A program made the position numbers and the translations under genes. DNA of 64,000 nucleotides from Amycolatopsis orientalis DSM 43388 (GTDB lineage Bacteria; Actinomycetota; Actinomycetes; Mycobacteriales; Pseudonocardiaceae), in NCBI RefSeq assembly GCF_000411975.1, contig NZ_ASXG01000196.1:308092-372091 (forward strand), in the 5' to 3' direction. Below the pieces are notes generated by a model, which had not been told where the DNA came from, made no database searches, and saw nothing but the letters and a program-made list of their open reading frames with translations. This document shows positions 15,204-23,457 of this stretch, piece by piece (the first letter of the stretch is position 1; every line of letters begins with the position of its first letter).

Positions 15204-17306
15204 ATGCCATACGCACTGGGCATCGATGTCGGCGGCACCTTCACCGACGCGGTCGCCTCCGACGGCGCGGGCCGGATCGTCTCGGCCAAGACGCCGACGA
15301 CCCCGCCGAACCGCGAGGCCGGGGTCATGCGCGCGATCGAAGACCTCGCCGGCGAACTCGGCATCGGCGTGGGCGAACTGCTCTCGCAGACCGACTTCAT
15401 CGCCCACGGCACGACCGCGTCGATCAACGCACTGGTCCAGGGGCAGGTGGCGGACGTCGGGCTGATCGCCACGAAAGGCCACCGCGACGCGATCTACATC
15501 ATGAACGCCGAGGGCCGCACCCTCGGTCGCTCGGCCCACGAGATCCAGGACACGCTCCGGCAGCGCAAGCCCGCGCCGCTGATCCCGAAGTACCGGGCCC
15601 TCGAAGTCACCGAGCGCATCGACCACGCCGGGAAAGTTCTGGTGCCGCTGGACGAAGACGAGGTCCGCCGGGTTGCACGGTCCTTTGTGGACCAAGGCGT
15701 CGAGGCGATCGCGGTCTGCCTGCTGTGGTCGTTCAAGAACGGGGTCCACGAGCAGCGCGTCCGCGAGCTGATCCACGAGATCGCCCCGGACATGTATGTC
15801 ACGCTCTCCTCGGAGGTCAGCCCGCGCATCCGCGAGTTCGCGCGGACCTCCACGACGATCATGAACGCCCAGGTCGGCCCCCGGCTGCGCACCTACCTGC
15901 TCCCGCTGCAGAAACACCTGGAGGAGGGCGGGCTCAAAGGGCCGCTGCTGGTCATGCAGAGCGAGGGCGGCACGATCACCGCCGAACGGGCTCCGGAGCA
16001 CGCCATCACCACGGTCGGATCCGTGCTGTCCGGCGGTGTCGTCGGCGGGATGCGCCTGGCCGAGCAGCTGGGCCACCGCAACGTGATCACCACCGACGTC
16101 GGCGGCACGACGTTCCTCGCCGGACTGATCGTCGACGGCGAAGCGGTCATGGCCCCCGGCTCGATCGTCAACCAGTTCCCGGTCAATGCGGCGACGATCC
16201 GCGTGCACACCATCGGCTCTGGCGGCGGCGCGCTCGCGTCGGTGGACGAGGGCGGGAACCTGCGGCTGGGTCCGCAGAGCGCCGAAGCCGTCCCCGGCCC
16301 GGCCTGTTACGGCAACGGCGGGACCCGGCCCACGAACACCGACGCCAACCTGGTGCTCGGCATCCTCGGCGAACGCGGGCTGCTCGGCGGCCGCAAGCCG
16401 CTCCGGCTGGACCTGGCGCGGGAAGCGATCCGCGAGCACGTGGCCGAGCCGCTCGGCCTGTCGGTCGAGGAAGCCGCCATCGCCATCCACGAAGTCCAGA
16501 ACGCCCAGGCGGGCGACCTGCTGCGGCGCGCCGTGGTGCAGGCCGGCTACGACCCGCGCGACTTCGTCGTCTACGCCTTCGGCGGAGCCGGACCCGCCCA
16601 CTGCGCCGGCTACTGCCAGGATCTTGGCGTGAGCGAGGTCGTCGTGCCGCTCGGGCCTGTCGCGTCCGCCTTCTCGGCGTACGGGCTCGCGGCCTCGGAC
16701 GTCGCGCTGAGCGCGGAGCTGTCCGATCCGTCGTCCTTCCCGGTCGACCACACGGTGCTCGAATCCCACTTCGCACGGTTGGAAGCCGACCTGCAGCGCG
16801 CACTGGACCGCCAGAAAGTGAAGTTCCACGACGTCTCGCTGCACCGCGAGATCGATCTGCGCTACTCGATGCAGGTCACGGAGCTCGCGACGGCCGTTCC
16901 GGACGAGAAGTTCACCGAGCGGACCGGCGACGAGATCCTCGAGCGTTTCGAGGAACAGTACGAGCGGATCAACGGCAGCGGGGCGGGTTACCGCGAAGCC
17001 GGCGTGCAGGCGATCACCTACCGGATGCGAGCCAAGGCGAGCCTCGGGTTCCCCGTCCGCCTGCCGGTCGTCCCGGAGGCCGGCAGCCCCGATCCCGCGG
17101 AGGCATTCCTCGGGGAACGTTCCGTCTGCCTCGACTCGCAGATCGGCTATGTGCCGACCCCCGTCTACGACTACGCGCGGCTGCGCGCGGGCCACGAGCT
17201 GGTCGGTCCGGCGATTGTCGACGTCCCGACCACCGTGGTCGTGGTCCCCGCCGGGGTCACCGGCCGCGTCGACCACCTCGGCAACCTCGTGCTGCGCTAC
17301 CAGTGA
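15204..17306 (+). CDS. hyuA: Hydantoinase/oxoprolinase A-type subunit (HyuA / acetone carboxylase beta-like)
   Basis: 700 residues of the ASKHA-like ATP-dependent family. The N-terminus has the phosphate loop GIDVGGTFTDAV; the HGTTASINAL, TDVGGTTF and GSGGGA motifs follow, with FGGAGPAHC towards the C-terminus. The family phosphorylates a carbonyl or amide oxygen and then hydrolyses or carboxylates the substrate (hydantoin, 5-oxoproline, acetone, acetophenone). ATG 15204 has AGGAG in front. The next gene is the B-type partner, 11 bases on. The partner has a C-terminal zinc-ribbon-like extension, which leans towards the carboxylase branch rather than plain hydantoinase. A separate HyuA of opposite orientation lies at 27469. 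Confidence 0.88.
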   Translation: MPYALGIDVGGTFTDAVASDGAGRIVSAKTPTTPPNREAGVMRAIEDLAGELGIGVGELLSQTDFIAHGTTASINALVQGQVADVGLIATKGHRDAIYIMNAEGRTLGRSAHEIQDTLRQRKPAPLIPKYRALEVTERIDHAGKVLVPLDEDEVRRVARSFVDQGVEAIAVCLLWSFKNGVHEQRVRELIHEIAPDMYVTLSSEVSPRIREFARTSTTIMNAQVGPRLRTYLLPLQKHLEEGGLKGPLLVMQSEGGTITAERAPEHAITTVGSVLSGGVVGGMRLAEQLGHRNVITTDVGGTTFLAGLIVDGEAVMAPGSIVNQFPVNAATIRVHTIGSGGGALASVDEGGNLRLGPQSAEAVPGPACYGNGGTRPTNTDANLVLGILGERGLLGGRKPLRLDLAREAIREHVAEPLGLSVEEAAIAIHEVQNAQAGDLLRRAVVQAGYDPRDFVVYAFGGAGPAHCAGYCQDLGVSEVVVPLGPVASAFSAYGLAASDVALSAELSDPSSFPVDHTVLESHFARLEADLQRALDRQKVKFHDVSLHREIDLRYSMQVTELATAVPDEKFTERTGDEILERFEEQYERINGSGAGYREAGVQAITYRMRAKASLGFPVRLPVVPEAGSPDPAEAFLGERSVCLDSQIGYVPTPVYDYARLRAGHELVGPAIVDVPTTVVVVPAGVTGRVDHLGNLVLRYQ

Positions 17307-17317
17307 GGACAGTTCCC

Positions 17318-19621
17318 ATGACTTCCAAGATCCCCGGGGCGGACGAATTCACCAGCCGCCCCATGCCGCGCGAGGAACTGCTGCGGCAGATTTCGCCCGC
17401 CCTGGCGCTGCACCAGGTCCATGACGCCGACGTCGACGCCCTGACCTACGAAGTCGTCCGGCACCGGCTGTGGGCGATCACCCAGGAGATGGGGGAGACG
17501 CTGCGGCGGATGTCGGGCTCGCATGTCGTCACCGAGTCCAATGACTTCAACTTCTCCATCTGCGACGAACTCGGCGAGCAAGTGCAGGTCGGCACCTACA
17601 ACATCGGTCTCATCGGCTCGATGGACCTCGCCATCACCTGGACCTTGCGCCACCGGAGCGACAACCCCGGCATCGCCGAAGGCGACATGTTCCTGTGCAA
17701 CGACCCGTGGATCGGCGGCGGCCTGCACCAGAACGACGCCGCGGTCCTGGCGCCGATCTTCCACGACGGCAAGCTGTTCGGCTGGACGACGGCCATCGCC
17801 CACCAGGTCGACCTGGGCGGGCCGCGGCCGGGGTCCTTCAGCCCGTCCGCGCAGGACGTCTTCGGCGAGGCGGTCCCGACGCCGCCGATGAAGGTCGTCC
17901 GCGGCGGGGTGCTGCAGCGGGACGTCGCGGACGCCTGGGTCCGCCGATCACGGCTCCCGCACCTGGTGGGCCTCGACCTGCGTGCCAAGATCGCCGCGAA
18001 CAAGAACGCGGCCGAGCAAATCCTCCGGCTCATCGCCAAGTACGGCGCCGACACCGTGAAAGCGGTGATGCACCGGATGATGGACGACGCCGAACGCCGG
18101 CTGCGGGCCAAGCTCGAAACCTTGCCAGACGGGACTTGGACCGCGGTCGGTTACCAGGAGCAGTCGCAGACCGGCGACCGCGGCCTGCACGCGATCAAGG
18201 TCGCGATGACCAAGGAAGCCGACCGCCTCGTCTTCGACTTCCGCGGGACCGCCGGGCAAGCCGGCATCATCAACTGCCCCTACCCGGGGCTGCGGGCCGG
18301 GATCGTCTTCACCATGCTGCCGTTGCTGGCCGGGGACATCCCGTGGGCGGCCGGCGGGCTGATGCGCTGCTTCGAAATCATCACCGACGAGGACACCATC
18401 ACCAACGCCTCGTTCCCCGCCGCGGTCGGCAAGGGCCCATTCGGCCCGGCCTGGGGGTCGGGCAACCTGGTCGCCGAGGTGCTCGCCAAGATGCTGGACG
18501 CCGAACCCGACCACCGCACCGACGTGCAGTCGATCTGCAACGGCACCACCGACCTCTGCGTCGTGTCCGGTGTGGACGTTCGCGGCGGCGGCAGCAAAGG
18601 CTTCGTGTCTCCCATCTTCGACGTCATGGCTGGCGGCTACGGAGCCCAGGTCTACCACGACGGCGTCGACACCGGCGGCCGGTTGATCATCCCCTCGGCG
18701 CGGGCGCCAGACGTCGAAATGACCGAGTACCTCTACCCGCTCGTGGCGCTGTGGCGCCGCGAGCAGACCGACTCCGGCGGGCCCGGTCGCCAGCGAGGCG
18801 GGATGAGCGGCTCGGTCTGCTACGTCCAGCACCCCGATCAGACGGGGACGATGTCCCTGGTCGTGTCCGGAACCGGCAAGGTCGCGAACCAGAACGTCGG
18901 CCTGGCCGGCGGCTACCCGGGCAACTCCCAGCTCGATCTGGTCGTGCGCGGAGTGAATGAGCCCCAGCTCGCCCAGGCGGTCGCCATCCCCGCCGACCTG
19001 GGCGAGCTGGGCGGGCAGATCGAGGTGCTGCCTTGCGAAGGCGAGTCGCACCTCGGTCCCGGCGACGCTCTCTACCTGCATTGGCAGGCCGGTGGCGGGT
19101 ACGGCGACCCGCTGCTCCGCGCGCCGGAAAGCGTGCGGGAGGACGTGCGGCAAGTCCGGGTGTCGGCGGATGCCGCGCGGGACGTCTACGGCGTCGTGCT
19201 GCGGTCTGGGGAAGTCGACGCGACAGCGACCGGCGAGTTGCGGGAGAAAATCCGGCACCGCCGGGCATCCGGTGCCGGGCTGGCCGGCAACCGGCTCGCG
19301 CCGATCGTGGCTCCAGGCCCGCGTTACGCACGCCGGCTCGACGACAACCTCGTAGTTCTGGACAGCGGAACTGTGGCCTGTGTCCACTGTGGAACCGAGA
19401 TCGGTCCGCTGGAAGGTGGTGCGTTCGTCGCCGGGCTCGCCCGCCGCGACTCGGCGCCGAACGAAGCGGGCCCGCATATCTGGCAAGACCCGCTGGAGTA
19501 CGTCGACGCGGAGATCGTGTTCCGCCAGTTGTGCTGCCCCGGTTGCCTGACCGCGGTCAACTCCCGTGTCGTCCCCGTCGACCACCCGTTGCCTGTCGAC
19601 GACTACCGGAGCTGGGTGTGA
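17318..19621 (+). CDS. hyuB: HyuB-type subunit fused to a Cys-rich gamma-like C-terminal domain
   Basis: 767 residues. Residues 1 to about 630 are the hydantoinase B / acetone carboxylase alpha domain, with the conserved NDFNFSICDE, CNDPWIGGGLHQND, GTAGQAGIINCPYPGL and GGGYGDPL stretches. The remaining 130 residues carry CVHCGTEIG and CCPGCLTAV, two CxxC knuckles about 60 residues apart, typical of the small zinc-binding gamma subunit of acetone-carboxylase-type enzymes. The fusion would deliver alpha and gamma parts in a fixed ratio with the HyuA (beta) gene upstream. This suggests ATP-dependent carboxylation of a ketone or similar compound, but hydantoin-type hydrolysis cannot be excluded. 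The ordinary HyuB at 25693 is only 583 residues and lacks this tail. Confidence 0.86.
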   Translation: MTSKIPGADEFTSRPMPREELLRQISPALALHQVHDADVDALTYEVVRHRLWAITQEMGETLRRMSGSHVVTESNDFNFSICDELGEQVQVGTYNIGLIGSMDLAITWTLRHRSDNPGIAEGDMFLCNDPWIGGGLHQNDAAVLAPIFHDGKLFGWTTAIAHQVDLGGPRPGSFSPSAQDVFGEAVPTPPMKVVRGGVLQRDVADAWVRRSRLPHLVGLDLRAKIAANKNAAEQILRLIAKYGADTVKAVMHRMMDDAERRLRAKLETLPDGTWTAVGYQEQSQTGDRGLHAIKVAMTKEADRLVFDFRGTAGQAGIINCPYPGLRAGIVFTMLPLLAGDIPWAAGGLMRCFEIITDEDTITNASFPAAVGKGPFGPAWGSGNLVAEVLAKMLDAEPDHRTDVQSICNGTTDLCVVSGVDVRGGGSKGFVSPIFDVMAGGYGAQVYHDGVDTGGRLIIPSARAPDVEMTEYLYPLVALWRREQTDSGGPGRQRGGMSGSVCYVQHPDQTGTMSLVVSGTGKVANQNVGLAGGYPGNSQLDLVVRGVNEPQLAQAVAIPADLGELGGQIEVLPCEGESHLGPGDALYLHWQAGGGYGDPLLRAPESVREDVRQVRVSADAARDVYGVVLRSGEVDATATGELREKIRHRRASGAGLAGNRLAPIVAPGPRYARRLDDNLVVLDSGTVACVHCGTEIGPLEGGAFVAGLARRDSAPNEAGPHIWQDPLEYVDAEIVFRQLCCPGCLTAVNSRVVPVDHPLPVDDYRSWV

Positions 19622-19670
19622 GTCCGCACCCCGGCACGCTCAAGCCGCTCCTCGCTTGACCGCCCCGCGT

Positions 19671-19732
19671 CCTCCTCGCCAGGGAAGGGCCGGGAGCGGT
19701 TCGCCCGGGCAGCCCGGGCCCTGGCGAGGAGG
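19671..19732. repeat. Perfect 14-bp inverted repeat after hyuB (possible terminator)
   Basis: CCTCCTCGCCAGGG at 19671-19684 is matched by its exact complement at 19719-19732, with 34 bases in between that can themselves fold (GCCCGGGC). It lies 50 bases after the operon stop, a good place for a factor-independent hairpin, although no T-run follows. The right arm is also the surviving 3' end of the tetR remnant, so the repeat may instead mark the breakpoint of a rearrangement. Confidence 0.5.
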
Positions 19733-19850
19733 CGGTCGATCCGACGGCGTGGATCCCTTCGGCGCGGAAGAACTTGGCGGCGGTGCGGAACAGGCGCGAG
19801 TCCGCTTCGGCCGGGTGTGCTCGGATTCGTGGCGTTCCACCGTGCGCAAG
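19733..19850 (-). pseudogene. TetR-family regulator, N-terminal fragment
   Basis: On the minus strand one frame reads EADSRLFRTAAKFFRAEG then IHAVGS, the first two helices of a TetR HTH and close to SRLLATATRIFYAEGLHSVG of the regulator at 9723. After VG the frame must shift to read IDRLLARA, and the recognition helix TLYRH and everything beyond are missing; the sequence runs into the inverted repeat. No start codon with RBS is in frame. It lies divergent to the DUF308 gene with S5 and S6 between them, the usual layout of a tetR gene and its target. Confidence 0.65.
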
Positions 19851-19859
19851 AAATAAGAA

Positions 19860-19920
19860 AGAACGTTCTGCCTTGACACTGCCCAGCGTGGTCGCCATGC
19901 TGAAGAAAGATAGAACGTTC
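19860..19920 (+). promoter_or_regulatory. Paired S-type operators (S5, S6) with promoter before the DUF308 gene
   Basis: AGAACGTTC at 19860-19868 and again at 19912-19920, 52 bases apart as before ohr. TTGACA at 19873-19878 follows the first copy, and CATGCT 17 bases on can be the -10 box. The second copy therefore lies just downstream of the transcription start. S6 is extended as GATAGAACGTTCGGTCTT. Binding at both would occlude the promoter. Confidence 0.72.
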
Positions 19921-19958
19921 GGTCTTCCTGGGAAAGTCTTCCAGACGATGAAGGGATC

Positions 19959-20522
19959 ATGGTGACTACTGTCGACTCGACCGCCGTAGGTGGGTTCGCC
20001 CCGGCGCTGCGCCGGTTGTACTTCGTGCGGTTCGCGTTCGCCATCGTGTGGGCGGTCCTGGTGTTCCTGACGACCAAGTCGGGCTTGGGGGCGGTCGGCG
20101 TTGTGCTGGTCGTCCTGTATCCGCTGTTCGACGTGGGATCGGCCATTGTGGACGCCCGCTCGGCCAAGGGCAGTGGATCGGTCACGGGCCTGTACGTGAA
20201 CATGGCGATCAGCCTGCTGGCCACGGCCGGGATCGGTGTCGCCGCGGCTTCCGGGATTCCGGCGGTGCTGCGGGTGTGGGGTGCGTGGGCGATCGTGGCC
20301 GGGCTGGTGCAGCTGATCGTCGCGATCAGCCGGCGCAAGATGGGCGGCCAGTGGCCGATGATCCTCAGTGGCGGCATTTCGGTGCTGGCCGGCGCCAACT
20401 TCATCTTGAGCGCCTCGGCGGCGAAACCCGCACTGTCCAGTGTGGCCGGTTACGCGGTTCTCGGTGGCATTTTCTTCCTCGTCTCGGCGATTCGCCTCGG
20501 CCGTCCCGCCAGGGGGAACTGA
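19959..20522 (+). CDS. DUF308 / HdeD-like integral membrane protein
   Basis: 187 residues with six hydrophobic segments and short loops (RLYFVRFAFAIVWAVLVF, GAVGVVLVVLYPLFDVGSA, MAISLLATAGIGVAAASG, LRVWGAWAIVAGLVQLIVA, GISVLAGANFILSAS, GYAVLGGIFFLVSAIRLG). The third segment is preceded by ARSAKGSG on the cytoplasmic side. ATG 19959 follows AAGGGA. HdeD-type proteins are linked to acid or membrane stress but have no known activity. Co-regulation with ohr through identical paired operators suggests a role in membrane or lipid peroxide stress caused by aromatic solvents; this is inference. Confidence 0.82.
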   Translation: MVTTVDSTAVGGFAPALRRLYFVRFAFAIVWAVLVFLTTKSGLGAVGVVLVVLYPLFDVGSAIVDARSAKGSGSVTGLYVNMAISLLATAGIGVAAASGIPAVLRVWGAWAIVAGLVQLIVAISRRKMGGQWPMILSGGISVLAGANFILSASAAKPALSSVAGYAVLGGIFFLVSAIRLGRPARGN

Positions 20523-20530
20523 CATGAAAC

Positions 20531-20790
20531 GCCGCTGACCGGATCGTCCAAGGCGGAGTGACCGCCGCGATCATCGAGCGCGAGCTGGTCGGCGGCGAGT
20601 GTTCCTACGGGCCTGCGTGTCGACCAAGGCGCTGCTGCGGAGCGGCGCTCCGTGCGGCCCGGCAGGTGCCCCGCGCGCGGGAAGCCGTGACCGGTGAGCT
20701 CGACGTGTCGGCCGTGTTTCGCCGCCGTGATTCCTTCGTCTCTCACTGGAACGATGAGGGCCAGGTGTCCTGGCTCGAATCGGTGGCCGG
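20531..20790 (+). pseudogene. Class I pyridine-nucleotide disulfide oxidoreductase remnant
   Basis: The frame reads AADRIVQGG then TAAIIERELVGGECSY, the stretch before the redox-active CxxxxC helix of mercuric reductase or dihydrolipoamide dehydrogenase-like flavoproteins. A one-to-two-base deletion follows, so ACVSTKALLRSG is in another frame and AALRAARQVPRAREAV back in the first; VFRRRDSFVSHWNDEGQVSWLES completes the fragment. No first GxGxxG motif and no NAD domain remain. Confidence 0.7.
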
Positions 20791-21045
20791 GCCGGCCTGT
20801 CGCCCGCGGAGGCCCTGCTGGCCCCCGCGTCGTCGGCCGCCGATTTTCTCGGCCTCGCCGACGTCGGCCGGATATCACCAGGTGCCTGCGCAGACCTCGC
20901 TGTCATCGACGGCGATCTTCCCGGGGCGGAGGAGTTCCAGAAAAACCCGCGCTGCGTCGTCAAATCCGGCAGCGTTCGCGCTCGATCACGAATCTGCGGG
21001 GACACCGAGTTGCGGCACCAGGGACCAGGTGCGGCACCGGCGTAA
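20790..21045 (+). pseudogene. Amidohydrolase C-terminal remnant
   Basis: Directly after the flavoprotein fragment another frame reads AGLSPAEALLAPASSAADFL, then GRISPGACADLAVIDGDLPG and RCVVKSGSVRA up to a TAA. This is the C-terminal end of an imidazolonepropionase- or dipeptidase-like amidohydrolase, where GRI-PG-ADL-V is the conserved second beta-sandwich strand. The metal-binding part is absent. The junction of two unrelated fragments shows a deletion between genes. Confidence 0.65.
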
Positions 21046-21064
21046 CCGACTTCGGGAAGCAGAC

Positions 21065-21204
21065 GTGTCGTCGGCGTCAGGTCGGCGGCTCCGCGCCGCG
21101 GGGTTGTTCGCGTCAATGGGCACCATCGGCGACCGCTGCCGCCACGCGATGATGGAGTCCTTCTGGGCGCAGGCGAGAGCTCGGTCGCTGGGTGCCGCGC
21201 ACAA
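21065..21204 (+). mobile_element. IS3-type transposase fragment
   Basis: One frame contains AAGLFASMGTIGDR and AMMESFWAQ, the region around the last catalytic glutamate of IS3-family OrfB integrases (SMG-GD-DNA-ESFW). The DNA pair of the usual YDNA is replaced by CRHA, and neither the preceding DD part of the DDE triad nor terminal repeats are present. It is a short decayed trace of an insertion sequence that may explain the rearrangements at 20.5-21.2 kb. Confidence 0.6.
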
Positions 21205-21226
21205 TGTGCCGACGCCGCGAAACGTG

Positions 21227-22360
21227 TCAGGTCAAGGGAATACGGTCGAGGTCGTTGCCGATGTGGACCCGGCCGTCGTAGCCCTGTTGTGCCCAGCGGC
21301 GCCACCGCGCGGTGTTGATGGGCCGCACGGCTTGGTCGCCGATGTGCGAGAGGATGAGGCGGGGCACGTCGGAGCGCTGCGCGATGGCGCCGACGTTCTG
21401 GACTTCCACGTGGGACTGGAGCAGGTGGCTGCGGAAGGCCGGCGACAAGGTGGCTCCTTGGACGTTGACCGCCTCGTGCACCAGCAGGTCCGAGCCCCGG
21501 GCGAGGGTTTCCAGATTGCTGGTGTAGGTGGTGTCTCCGGAGAAGGTGACCGAGCCGTAGGCGGTTTCGAAGCGGAAGGCGAAGGAGGGGAAGACCGGGC
21601 CGTGCGGGACCAGCACGGCGCTGACCCGCACCCGGTCGTCCTCCATGACCGGGAACGGGTTCATCGCCGGCGCTCGCTGGCCCAGGGGGTCGGCCCCGAC
21701 GTCCGGGAGCCGGATTTCGCGTACGTCGACCAGGGTGCGGATGTCAGCGATCCCCGAGTCGCGCAGGAAGACGTTGGTGCTGTAGGCATAGGCGTCGTGA
21801 CAGGACTGGGTCAGCTCGTACGTTCCCGGAGTGGGGTTGCCGGGGTTGACCGTCGGTGCTTGGCCGCCGCCGAACTTGGCCGGAAGCGCCCCGGCGGGGC
21901 CGGGTCCGTAGACCTGGACCGGGGTGGTGATGACGTCGTCACGGCTGTTCGGCAGTCCTCCGGCCATCAGGAAAATGTTGTAGTAGTCCGCGACATGGTC
22001 GGCGTGCAGGTGGGTCAGGAAGACGGCCTTGAGGTCGTCGAATCTCAGTCCGGCCCGCAGGTATTGCGTGGTGGCGCCGCGACCGCAGTCGATCAGGTAG
22101 GTCGCGCCGTCGACGACCAGCGCGGTCGAGATGCCCATGCGGTCAGGCTCTACCGGGGGTCCGGCCTGGGTGCCGAGGAGGATGAGCTCGGCGGCAGCAC
22201 CATTGGCAGGCCGCGACGGGGCGGCCGACGCCGGTGCGGCGAAGCCGGTGCCGAGCAGGCCGGCCGCGGCCAGCGCTCCGCCGGCGCCCTGCAGCAGCCG
22301 GCGCCGTTGCACTGCCGGCGGACGGCCGCGTTCGACATCGGAAGTTTCCAGTTCGCACAT
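21227..22360 (-). CDS. Tat-exported metallo-beta-lactamase-fold hydrolase
   Basis: 377 residues. The N-terminus QRRRLLQGAGGALAAAG is a twin-arginine signal followed by an AxA site, so the enzyme acts outside the membrane. The metal-binding motif is THLHADHVADYY; further ligands are in FSGDTTYTSN and LSHIG. The GRGATTQYLRAGL segment places it near the RNase Z / arylsulfatase-like branch of the fold rather than with true beta-lactamases. ATG 22360 follows GGGAGC. It ends the minus-strand series, separated by 190 bases from the hydrolase gene upstream, so it may have its own promoter. Substrate unknown; hydrolysis of an ester or sulfate before uptake is possible. Confidence 0.85.
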   Translation of the reverse strand: MCELETSDVERGRPPAVQRRRLLQGAGGALAAAGLLGTGFAAPASAAPSRPANGAAAELILLGTQAGPPVEPDRMGISTALVVDGATYLIDCGRGATTQYLRAGLRFDDLKAVFLTHLHADHVADYYNIFLMAGGLPNSRDDVITTPVQVYGPGPAGALPAKFGGGQAPTVNPGNPTPGTYELTQSCHDAYAYSTNVFLRDSGIADIRTLVDVREIRLPDVGADPLGQRAPAMNPFPVMEDDRVRVSAVLVPHGPVFPSFAFRFETAYGSVTFSGDTTYTSNLETLARGSDLLVHEAVNVQGATLSPAFRSHLLQSHVEVQNVGAIAQRSDVPRLILSHIGDQAVRPINTARWRRWAQQGYDGRVHIGNDLDRIPLT

Positions 22361-22550
22361 GACTGCTCCCGTGATGAGGGTGGTGGAACCTGAGGGCAGG
22401 AGACGACGGGCCGTGGACTGTTCGCGAAAGGTGTTTCCGCCTATGCCCGGGAAGCGGCTGAGCCTTTGACTGTCCCGCGCCGGATCGCAACGGACAGCGG
22501 ATCGGGTCGCCGACCGGGGCACGGCAAGCAGCACGGGGTCGCTGCCGCAC

Positions 22551-23411
22551 TCAGCGGTCGGCGTGCCGGCGGAGGTAGTGGCTGACCAGTTCGTTGAACT
22601 CTTCGGCGCGTTCGACCTGGGACCAGTGCCCGCACTGGCTGAAAAGGTGTGCGTCGGCGTTGGGGATGGCATTCAGCAGTTCCCAGGTCCGCGAGACCGG
22701 GATGACCACGTCCTGCATCCCGTGGATCAGCAGGACGGGCATCTCGAGTTCCGAGAGCGCGTCGAGGTCGAGCGGCAACTCGTCCCGGTCGCGGTCGCGG
22801 GCCGCGACGACCTCTCGCAGCCGGCTCGACGCGCTGTCGTTCAACGCTGCCTGGTAGCGCAGGTTGACCAGTTCGTCGGTGACCAGGCCGGGGTCCACGA
22901 CGAACTGCTCCAGCGTGCGGCGGATGCCGGCCGGCGACAGTTCCGGCTTGGCATGGCCTGCCAATGCCGCCGTCTTCTTCGCGCCCCCAGTGCCCATCGA
23001 GACGATGCCCAGGAGACGCTCGGGGGCGTCGATGGCGAGTTGCAGAGCGACCCAGCCGCCGATCGAGTTTCCGACGATCCACGTCTCGTCGATGCCCAAT
23101 GCGTCGAGGACTCGCAGGGCGTGTCGTCCCCACTCTCGGATCCCGTACGCGGTACCCGGCGCGACGACGGTTTGGCCGTAGCCGATGGAGTCGATGGCGA
23201 TGCACCGTCCCCGCTCCGCGAGGCAAGGCAGATTCAGCCACCAATTGGCGGCGGCGGTGACGCCGGTGCCTGAGCCGTGCAGGAAGAGGATCGGCGTCCC
23301 CTCGCCGAGTTCGTGATAATGCGTGAGTTCGCCGTCCGCGGTGGGCAACCACTTGTCGTCGAGGCCGAAGAAGGCGTGCGTTCGGTATTCGGGGATCTCG
23401 ATGCCGGTCAT
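22551..23411 (-). CDS. Alpha/beta hydrolase of the meta-cleavage hydrolase group
   Basis: 286 residues with HGSGTGVTAAANWWLN at the oxyanion hole, nucleophile in GNSIGG, acid in HGMQDVVIP and histidine in CGHWSQVE. This pattern is that of BphD/MhpC-like C-C hydrolases, also found in N-formylmaleamate deformylase. ATG 23411 is used since AAAGGA lies six bases before it; ATG 23417 would overlap the RBS spacing. It lies downstream of LigA/LigB and an amidase in the same direction, so it probably handles the ring-cleavage product of that dioxygenase. Confidence 0.86.
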   Translation of the reverse strand: MTGIEIPEYRTHAFFGLDDKWLPTADGELTHYHELGEGTPILFLHGSGTGVTAAANWWLNLPCLAERGRCIAIDSIGYGQTVVAPGTAYGIREWGRHALRVLDALGIDETWIVGNSIGGWVALQLAIDAPERLLGIVSMGTGGAKKTAALAGHAKPELSPAGIRRTLEQFVVDPGLVTDELVNLRYQAALNDSASSRLREVVAARDRDRDELPLDLDALSELEMPVLLIHGMQDVVIPVSRTWELLNAIPNADAHLFSQCGHWSQVERAEEFNELVSHYLRRHADR

Positions 23412-23457
23412 CGGCATTCCTTTCACTGTGCTGTCCGGCACCGGCCGTGTGGCCGGG

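Noticed and set aside
13230..17276. Very long open frame (over 1300 codons) on the minus strand opposite the monooxygenase and hyuA
   Set aside because: It is antisense to genes with complete motifs, has no RBS or motif of its own, and is the usual by-product of high GC content. The same holds for the 1550-codon plus-strand frame opposite the minus-strand Hyu-LigAB genes at 24709-29370.
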